5,097 nucleotides of DNA from Flavobacteriales bacterium (GTDB lineage: Bacteria > Bacteroidota > Bacteroidia > Flavobacteriales_D > Crocinitomicaceae). How positions within the stretch are numbered: the stretch's first letter is position 1; each line of letters starts with the position of its first letter. Location of the stretch: NCBI GenBank assembly GCA_947458985.1, contig CANHBA010000158.1, positions 1 to 5,097 on the forward strand. Reading direction: 5' to 3'. The position numbers and the translations under genes were made by a program. Under the pieces are notes generated by a model. That model was not told the origin of the DNA and searched no databases. It worked only from the letters and a program-made list of their open reading frames with translations. This document shows, piece by piece, positions 1 through 5,097 of this stretch.

Positions 1-405
1 GAACGCAACTATTCCCAAAAGCTACTCGACAAGAAGAACATTTACGCACCGGCCGACGGCATGGTCTTGAGCTGGGACAGCAAATTAGGCCAAGCGGTTA
101 GTGTCGGGACCAAACTCGGCGATTTCGCGCCAGCCGGAGACCTCATCGCCACCACCGAAGTAGACGAATTATTTGCCATGAAAGTCAAAAAAGGGCAGCG
201 CGTTCAGATCAATATCCAAGGAACTAAAGAAAAGCTCAGTTCGGGAACAGTTGTCTACTGTGCACCTTTTCTATCTAAAAAATCGATTTTCAACGACCGC
301 GCCGATAACCTCGAAGACCGCCGTGTGCGCGAAGTACGCGTGCGCATAGACCAACCAGAAGCAGTTTTGATTGGCAGTAGAGTTGAATGCGTTATTAGCC
401 TGTAG
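1..405 (+). CDS. Periplasmic adaptor subunit of an ABC exporter (HlyD/DevB-like membrane fusion protein), 3' part
   Basis: The reading frame is open from the first base, so the start lies outside the window; 134 C-terminal residues are visible. Near the beginning is the motif IYAPADGMV (fragment residues 14-22), typical of the second half of the lipoyl/barrel-sandwich domain of HlyD-type adaptors. It is followed by a beta-barrel segment with TEVDE and KKGQRVQI, and by DRRVREVRVRID (106-117), which resembles the conserved strand of the DevB group. Such proteins are anchored in the inner membrane and link an ABC permease to an outer membrane channel. The gene ends 2 bases before an FtsX-type permease, which is the usual adaptor-permease order and implies one operon. 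The exported substrate cannot be told from the sequence. The family call is firm; DevB subgroup membership is inferred mainly from the neighbouring permease. Confidence 0.87.
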   Translation, partial: ERNYSQKLLDKKNIYAPADGMVLSWDSKLGQAVSVGTKLGDFAPAGDLIATTEVDELFAMKVKKGQRVQINIQGTKEKLSSGTVVYCAPFLSKKSIFNDRADNLEDRRVREVRVRIDQPEAVLIGSRVECVISL

Positions 406-407
406 TC

Positions 408-1541
408 ATGCAATTATTGCGCACCGCCCTCAAATTCATCAAATTCGACAAGCCCAAAAGTATTGGTGCGTTGTTTGGCGTCATCATCTCTATCTTTTTG
501 GTCGGGCAGCAAACCGGTATTTTCACCTTCTTGACCAACGCCATGTGCTATTTTGTGCGCGTGAACGACGGCTATGTGTGGGTTACTGACAACAAAACTG
601 AAAACGTCAATGCGCTTGCACCAATAGACGTGCGCTTGGGTTTTGAAATGGAGAGCTTACCTCACATCAAAAAAGCGCATCAATTTGTTATCGCGAGTGG
701 TGCAGCGCGTTTCCCCGACGGTACGGCTGCCGGCCTGAGCATTGTTGGGGTAGAATTACCTGAGTTCAACGGCATTCAGCAAGGTATTTTCTTCGATGGC
801 GGCCCACAAGACCTCATTTCAGACGGCGCTGTTTCGGTAGATTTCTTCGACGCCAAAGCGCTCGGGAATCCTGAAAAAGGCGACTATTTCGAGCTCAACA
901 ACAAGCAGGTCCGCATCGCCGCTCTTACAAAAGGAGCCCGTTCGTTTGGCGGCGGCCTTATTTCTTACACCACCATAGACCGCGCCCGTTTCTTAGGCAA
1001 TGTTTCGGCCTCTAAAACCTCGGCCTTTTTGGTAGAGGTAGACCGCACGGCAAATATGGAAAAGGTGGTCAAATCGATCAATGCGAATATTCCGGGCGTC
1101 AAGGCCTGGATGCCGGTCGAGTTTAAAAACCAAACGATTTTAACCGTACTGAAGTCGAGCGGCATCGCCTTCTCTTTTGGAACGCTCATTATTTTTGCGC
1201 TCATATCAGGCTTTATCATCATAGGGCTCACCCTCTACTCTGCCGCCATTGACCGCATCAAAGACTACGGCACCCTCAAAGCTATTGGCGCTACCAACGG
1301 TTACATCCGCAAGCTCATTTTAATGCAAGCCACCCTTTACGCAATAGTTGGTTTTATCATTGGGTATGCGCTCATCGAAGGCTTTCGAAACGGCATTGCC
1401 AATGCGGGAACACTCTTTACGTTCTCGCCTGCCATCAAATTTGGCTTTTTCGTCATTACGGCTGTCATTAGCATTTCCGGAACCTTGTTTGCCATTCGCC
1501 GCATCACCAAACTTGAGCCTGCTTCGGTTTTCAGGAATTGA
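408..1541 (+). CDS. ABC exporter permease, FtsX family, DevC-like
   Basis: A complete 377-residue inner membrane protein. The layout is that of MacB/DevC-type permeases: one hydrophobic segment near the N-terminus (about 18-40), a large periplasmic domain (about 45-250), then three membrane segments (about 253-277, 303-325 and 344-364). Between the second and third segments lies the FtsX signature region, with DRIKDYGTLKAIGAT (about 282-296), thought to contact the ATPase. The end, EPASVFRN, fits the family's usual P-x-x-V-F/L-R finish. The periplasmic part has DevC-like stretches such as VWVTD, RFPDGT and the block around GARSFGGG. The length is near that usual for DevC. No ATP-binding motifs are present, so a separate ATPase is needed; it is not in the window and may lie upstream of the adaptor. 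The start codon follows the adaptor stop after 2 bases, with no Shine-Dalgarno, suggesting coupled translation. Cargo is unknown. Confidence 0.88.
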   Translation: MQLLRTALKFIKFDKPKSIGALFGVIISIFLVGQQTGIFTFLTNAMCYFVRVNDGYVWVTDNKTENVNALAPIDVRLGFEMESLPHIKKAHQFVIASGAARFPDGTAAGLSIVGVELPEFNGIQQGIFFDGGPQDLISDGAVSVDFFDAKALGNPEKGDYFELNNKQVRIAALTKGARSFGGGLISYTTIDRARFLGNVSASKTSAFLVEVDRTANMEKVVKSINANIPGVKAWMPVEFKNQTILTVLKSSGIAFSFGTLIIFALISGFIIIGLTLYSAAIDRIKDYGTLKAIGATNGYIRKLILMQATLYAIVGFIIGYALIEGFRNGIANAGTLFTFSPAIKFGFFVITAVISISGTLFAIRRITKLEPASVFRN

Positions 1542-1561
1542 TACCATTAATAGAATTTAAC

Positions 1562-1569
1562 TATTTTTG
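1562..1569 (+). promoter_or_regulatory. Possible Bacteroidota -7 promoter box for rluF
   Basis: TATTTTTG matches the Bacteroidota -7 consensus TAnnTTTG exactly. A partial -33 element, ATTG at 1537-1540, lies 21 bases upstream, within the range reported for this phylum. The box ends only 7 bases before the rluF ATG, so a transcript from it would have almost no leader. In an AT-rich gap of 35 bases such a match can arise by chance, and rluF could also be read through from the exporter genes. Confidence 0.3.
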
Positions 1570-1576
1570 AAACCAC

Positions 1577-2323
1577 ATGGAGCAAAACGAACCTACGCGC
1601 ATCAATAAATACCTCAGTGAAGTTGGTTTCTGCTCTCGCAGGGCCGCAGACAAACTCATCGAACAAGGGCGCGTGCGCATCAATGGTCTAGTTCCTGAGA
1701 TGGGCACCAAAGTACAGCCAGGCGATATCATTACCGTAGACGACGAACCCATCGGCGCACCTCAAGAAGAATTCATCTATATCGCGTTCAACAAACCAGT
1801 TGGTATTGTGTGTACCACCGACCACATCCGCGAGAAAGACAACATCATTGATTACATCAATCACCCGAAGCGCATTTTCCCTATCGGGCGCCTAGACAAA
1901 CCCAGCGAAGGGCTCATCTTCCTGACCAACGACGGCGATATCGTCAATAAAATTCTGCGGGCGCGCAACAACCACGAAAAAGAATATTCGGTAACGGTCA
2001 ATAAGCCAATCACCAAAGAATTCATTCAAAAAATGAGCAACGGCATTCCTATTCTAGGGACCCGTACACGTAAATGTGTCGTGAAGCAAACGGGCAGCCA
2101 TACTTTTACGATCATCCTGACCCAAGGCCTCAACCGCCAAATTCGCCGTATGTGCGAGTTCCTTGACTACCGCGTGAGCAAGCTCAAACGCGTGCGCATC
2201 ATGAACATCAAGCTCGACCTCCCAGTGGGCCAATGGCGCTACCTCAACGAAGATGAAATCTTAGTGATCCAATCGATGGTAGCCGATAGCATTAAGGATT
2301 TTGATGACGCAGATGTTTTATAA
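1577..2323 (+). CDS. rluF: 23S rRNA pseudouridine synthase RluF
   Basis: A complete 248-residue protein of the RsuA/RluB/E/F group. It converts a uridine of 23S rRNA to pseudouridine (U2604 in E. coli numbering, near the peptidyl transferase centre). An S4 RNA-binding domain occupies about residues 7-55 (RINKYLSEVGFCSRR start). The catalytic domain follows from about 65, with NKPVG (72-76), the active-site motif GRLDKPSEGL with Asp107 as the predicted nucleophile, and GLNRQIRRMCE (184-194). Stretches such as KRIFPIGRLDK, NKILRA and RIMN are very close to E. coli RluF as I remember it, which favours RluF over RluB, RluE or RsuA. It is shorter than the E. coli enzyme (about 290 residues): the Lys/Arg-rich tail is missing and the protein ends in an acidic DFDDAD segment. 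The start is placed just before the S4 domain; no Shine-Dalgarno is seen. It lies 35 bases behind the permease and meets the next gene tail to tail. Confidence 0.93.
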   Translation: MEQNEPTRINKYLSEVGFCSRRAADKLIEQGRVRINGLVPEMGTKVQPGDIITVDDEPIGAPQEEFIYIAFNKPVGIVCTTDHIREKDNIIDYINHPKRIFPIGRLDKPSEGLIFLTNDGDIVNKILRARNNHEKEYSVTVNKPITKEFIQKMSNGIPILGTRTRKCVVKQTGSHTFTIILTQGLNRQIRRMCEFLDYRVSKLKRVRIMNIKLDLPVGQWRYLNEDEILVIQSMVADSIKDFDDADVL

Positions 2324-2326
2324 CAC

Positions 2327-3310
2327 TTACTGCTTGACTAAGCGTTGGGTATTGATGGACTGACCAAATTTAGTCTGAAAGAGATACGTTCCTGGCGCTA
2401 ATTTCTCTAAGTCGAGTATGTGATTTATCTGACCATCTAGCTTGCCTGAAAGCAATACTTTTCCATTGATATCTAGGAGCTCATATGAATGCGCCTCTTC
2501 AATTTTTGTGGAGATCATGAGTTCATCTTTAAACGGATTCGGATAGATCGAAATAGCTGAATTGAGGTCGAGCTCGGCGGTTCCTAAGTCGTTGTTTTTT
2601 TGACACAATTCAAGTACCTCATTTGAGGTGAGTGCTCGATCCCAAAAAACGAGTTGATCCATCTTACCCATTAAAAAAGCGCCGCTTGTGTTGGTTGAAT
2701 TTCCAACATAGCCGCCGATGCAGGAATTCTCATTGGAATAAGACATATTGAGCGAGCCTGTTCCGGAATAACTTCCTGCCTGTTGTTCACAATCAAAATA
2801 AATCTTCATGTCCTGTGCTCCATTAATGACTGCAACTATATGATGCCAAGTATTTAAAGACAAGCCATTGGTAGTGAGAAAGGAGCGTCTATTTGATGAA
2901 TTTGCACCACCGAGCCCACCGGCAACATGAACTCCAACTTGCCCCGTGTTAGCGGCAATATTTAACCAATAACCATAATAGTTGTTATACACATTATCCG
3001 AAATAAAAATCATGTTAAATGAGGCGAATGATTGGACATTTACCCAAACAGAAATGGTGACGGGTAAGTCGATTTTGAGCGCAGTGCTATTGATATCAAT
3101 ATATTGCTGTGCGCCAAGTGCGAGCCCGTTTCCTTGTACACCGCTGCGGTCGGAGGTAAAACTTGTTCCGATTGGATCTAAAACAATGGAACTAGGACCT
3201 AAATCGTTGTAGTTTTGATCAAAAGGAAACATCCCAATGAGTCCGTTTGTGAGTTGAGCACTTGCAAAAGTTGAAATAAATAGAATAAGAATAATGAGTA
3301 GATTTTTCAT
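2327..3310 (-). CDS. Secreted LamG-domain protein with T9SS type A sorting domain
   Basis: A 327-residue protein when started at the ATG at 3308-3310; an in-frame ATG 36 bases further upstream (3346) would put 12 residues in front of the signal peptide and is less likely. Residues 1-18 form a signal peptide (MKNLLIILILF core, ending ASA before Gln19). Residues about 22-236 form one LamG/concanavalin A-like beta-sandwich, with GLIGMFPFD at its start, NTWHHIVAVING in the middle and MDQLVFWDRALTSNEV at its end, the typical Laminin_G_3 pattern. After a short linker, residues about 253-327 are a T9SS type A C-terminal domain: IYPNPF, LLDINGKV, LAPGTYLF and a final RLVKQ. It should cross the outer membrane by T9SS, then be released or attached to the surface. 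LamG domains often bind glycans or proteins; no catalytic residues are evident, so an adhesive or binding role is inferred. Its target is unknown. Codons look more AT-rich than in the neighbours. Confidence 0.9.
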   Translation of the reverse strand: MKNLLIILILFISTFASAQLTNGLIGMFPFDQNYNDLGPSSIVLDPIGTSFTSDRSGVQGNGLALGAQQYIDINSTALKIDLPVTISVWVNVQSFASFNMIFISDNVYNNYYGYWLNIAANTGQVGVHVAGGLGGANSSNRRSFLTTNGLSLNTWHHIVAVINGAQDMKIYFDCEQQAGSYSGTGSLNMSYSNENSCIGGYVGNSTNTSGAFLMGKMDQLVFWDRALTSNEVLELCQKNNDLGTAELDLNSAISIYPNPFKDELMISTKIEEAHSYELLDINGKVLLSGKLDGQINHILDLEKLAPGTYLFQTKFGQSINTQRLVKQ

Positions 3311-3382
3311 GACTATATGATTAGCATTGCTTAAAATGAAGTACAAAAGAAGTGATTTCGAATAAAAATAGACCCTTCGGAT

Positions 3383-3404
3383 AAAAAAAATAGAACATGT
3401 TCTA
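3383..3404 (-). terminator. Possible intrinsic terminator after the M1 peptidase gene
   Basis: Read on the - strand, the perfect 14-base palindrome TAGAACATGTTCTA (3404 to 3391) is followed directly by eight T (3390 to 3383). It lies 17 bases after the stop codon of the peptidase gene. Folded as a hairpin it gives a 5-base-pair stem with a CATG loop, extendable by one G-U pair. The position and T-run fit an intrinsic terminator, but the stem is short and AT-rich. A palindrome without a spacer could instead be an operator for a dimeric regulator acting on the LamG gene, whose start is about 80 bases further on. Confidence 0.42.
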
Positions 3405-3420
3405 CACTAAGATGATTTAT

Positions 3421-5007
3421 CTACTCCACCTCTTCAAATAACAACCTGACGCCCGGATCAATTATATAAGTCCATTTTTGATCTTTAAATGCCCCCGGCA
3501 CTGCAATTTTCATTTCTCTTTGATTGAACTCCACAGCTACCCTTTCTTTGGTTCCGTCCGCAGCCACAAAATCGATTTGTAAGGGAAAAGTGAAGAGTTG
3601 TTGTTGCGCCTGAGTGATGATGAGGTATTGCTTGTTGTCGTCGTTTATTTTCAACTTGGGATGCCCGACTTGATAGAGCCATTGTTCAAAGAATTTCTTT
3701 AAATCTGCTTTCGCTTCTAGACCCTCTACTTGTGCCATCATGCTATTACAGAAATCTGTTGAACTCGCATTGCGGTGTTTATAGGTTTGGTAATAGGAGC
3801 TCAACCCTGCAAAAAAAGCGGAGTCGCCCATTTCTTGGCGCAGCATGTGCAAAACCCAGCTACCTTTCTGATATGCATTGGCATTGAGCAACAAATTGAG
3901 GTCGGTGGTGAGCGAATCGACAAGTGGTTTTTTAAAATCAAGACCAAAGCGCACTACCCTTTTGCGATCTTGGGCCATTTGCGCTAAAAAAGCGACACTG
4001 CCTTCGGAATGCGCAATGTAAATATTGGTGAGGTAAGTAGCAAAGCCTTCGCTCAGCCAAAGATGTGACCAGTCCGACTCCGTGACCGCATTGCCAAACC
4101 ATTGATGCGCAATTTCGTGCGCTACCAAATGCGCGCTGCGCAAATCTGCATTCAAGGAATTTTCATCGTAGAAGATACAACCGGCGTTTTCCATGCCGCC
4201 ATATTTGGTTGTAGACTGCACGTTAGTGAGCGCATGATAGGCATAACTGCCAAAAAGTTGGATGTAAAAATCGGTCACTTTTGGGGCCACCTCAAAAAAC
4301 GTAGCCAACGCCTTCACGCTATCTTGCGGGTAAACTGAGGCACTGATCGGCACGCCGTCGAGCACTGTAATTTCTTTGCTGACAAAAGCGGCCACACCAA
4401 TTACCGCTACTTTGGTGGCTATGGGCTCTTCGATAAAGTAGGTCCAGACGAAAGAAGCGCCGTTCTCTTTTGGTAGTTTAGACAATAAGCTGCCGTTGGC
4501 CACCACTGTAAAGTCTTTGGGTGCTTGCACAACAAATTGATAAGATGCTTTGTCTGAGGGGTGGTCATGGCAAGCATACCAATAACGGGCGCGGTTGGGC
4601 CAGTTGTCTGCAAAGTACGTAGGGTCGCCAAATTTATTGTCGGTCATGATTAGGCCATCTGTAGGCTCGCCGCTCATTTGAATGAAGAGTTGGATGTCTC
4701 CATTTTGCAATTGCGCAGGCAAGTCAATCAGAAGTTGCTCTTCAGTTTGTTTCCATTTGACATTTTGATAAGGTGCCGTAACGCTACTCACCTTCATGCC
4801 TGGATGATGATCATGCGGCGCAATAAGATCTAATTTCAAATGGCTGGTAGGCGCTAAAAGCCGAATTTGCAGCGCTTCGGTGATTTGAATTTGCTTGGAA
4901 TCTTTGCTTAGAATGATATTTAAGTCATAGTGGAGTACATCAAAGCCGGACTGCCCGAAGGCTAAAAAAGACCAAAAAAAGAAAAGAAAGAAATGCTGTG
5001 TTTTCAT
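3421..5007 (-). CDS. Secreted M1-family zinc metallopeptidase (aminopeptidase N-like)
   Basis: A 528-residue protein when started at the ATG at 5005-5007. The frame stays open upstream to the window edge, with another ATG at 5083-5085, but the chosen start puts a clear Phe-rich signal peptide (MKTQHFFLFFF, likely cut between Gly18 and Gln19) at the N-terminus. Residues about 22-215 form the N-terminal beta domain. The thermolysin-like catalytic domain follows, with the exopeptidase motif GGMEN (270-274), the zinc site HEIAH (297-301) and the third ligand Glu320 in WLSEGF, exactly 18 residues after the second His. Tyr379 in AYQKGSW is the probable transition-state-stabilising Tyr. The protein ends in a small beta domain (DPGVRLLFEE) and lacks the large helical C-terminal domain of E. 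coli PepN, like other short M1 enzymes. It should remove N-terminal residues from peptides in the periplasm or outside; no T9SS sorting domain is seen. No Shine-Dalgarno precedes the start. Confidence 0.92.
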   Translation of the reverse strand: MKTQHFFLFFFWSFLAFGQSGFDVLHYDLNIILSKDSKQIQITEALQIRLLAPTSHLKLDLIAPHDHHPGMKVSSVTAPYQNVKWKQTEEQLLIDLPAQLQNGDIQLFIQMSGEPTDGLIMTDNKFGDPTYFADNWPNRARYWYACHDHPSDKASYQFVVQAPKDFTVVANGSLLSKLPKENGASFVWTYFIEEPIATKVAVIGVAAFVSKEITVLDGVPISASVYPQDSVKALATFFEVAPKVTDFYIQLFGSYAYHALTNVQSTTKYGGMENAGCIFYDENSLNADLRSAHLVAHEIAHQWFGNAVTESDWSHLWLSEGFATYLTNIYIAHSEGSVAFLAQMAQDRKRVVRFGLDFKKPLVDSLTTDLNLLLNANAYQKGSWVLHMLRQEMGDSAFFAGLSSYYQTYKHRNASSTDFCNSMMAQVEGLEAKADLKKFFEQWLYQVGHPKLKINDDNKQYLIITQAQQQLFTFPLQIDFVAADGTKERVAVEFNQREMKIAVPGAFKDQKWTYIIDPGVRLLFEEVE

Positions 5008-5097
5008 AGGCCAAATAATACGCCTTCTTTGAGGGAATAAGGCGAAATGAAGATGTGTTGAATATGAGCCGCACGCAAGACCCATCGGGTTTTGATA

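Noticed and set aside
371..589. A 72-codon + strand open frame across the adaptor-permease junction
   Set aside because: It overlaps both genes in another frame, its product resembles nothing known, and the permease frame is clearly the real one.
965..1231. An 88-codon - strand open frame inside the permease gene
   Set aside because: It lies fully within a well-supported gene and shows no domain or signal of its own, so it is an antisense shadow.
3311..3348. Possible promoter for the LamG gene on the - strand: TTTG at 3347-3344 and TAATCATA at 3323-3316
   Set aside because: The 20-base spacing is right, but the second box matches only part of TAnnTTTG, lacking the TTTG half, so I did not list it.
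3775..4338. Two + strand open frames opposite the M1 peptidase
   Set aside because: They are antisense to the conserved catalytic region, have no recognisable motif and are explained by the codon pattern of the real gene.
4966..4995. A-rich, nearly all-purine tract on the + strand
   Set aside because: It is the complement of the Phe-rich signal peptide codons of the M1 peptidase and needs no other explanation.
5008..5097. Upstream stretch of the M1 gene: open frame to the edge, a short CCC-ATC-GGG inverted repeat at 5081-5089, and TATTATTTG just before the start
   Set aside because: The extension would bury the signal peptide, the stem is short and not followed by a T-run on either strand within the window, and the promoter-like box has the wrong internal spacing. 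No gene or site can be supported here.

Overview
The window looks like an ordinary chromosomal segment from a member of the Bacteroidota. Three things point there. One protein ends in a type IX secretion (T9SS) type A sorting domain. Both exported proteins have signal peptides predicted to be cut just before a Gln. None of the four visible start codons has a convincing Shine-Dalgarno sequence, which is usual in this phylum. By eye the base composition is intermediate, with one gene (the LamG protein) looking more AT-rich than the rest. The genus cannot be read from the sequence.

Left part, + strand: the 3' end of a periplasmic adaptor (HlyD/DevB-like membrane fusion protein, 1-405) is followed after 2 bases by a complete FtsX-type permease of the DevC kind (408-1541). 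Together they are two subunits of an ABC exporter. The ATPase subunit and probably an outer membrane TolC-like partner would lie outside the window. After 35 bases comes rluF (1577-2323), a 23S rRNA pseudouridine synthase with all expected catalytic motifs.

Right part, - strand: a secreted LamG-domain protein with a T9SS sorting domain (2327-3310) runs head-on into rluF, the two stop codons being 3 bases apart. Upstream of it, also on the - strand, lies a secreted M1-family zinc metallopeptidase (3421-5007) with an intact active site. The 110 bases between these two genes hold a 14-base perfect palindrome followed on the - strand by eight T, best read as a weak intrinsic terminator for the peptidase gene.

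The transporter, the RNA-modification enzyme and the two secreted proteins have no obvious shared pathway. The two - strand products both leave the cytoplasm, but only one carries a visible T9SS signal. I found no mobile element, RNA gene, CRISPR array or clearly new system. The findings listed are modest points worth checking.
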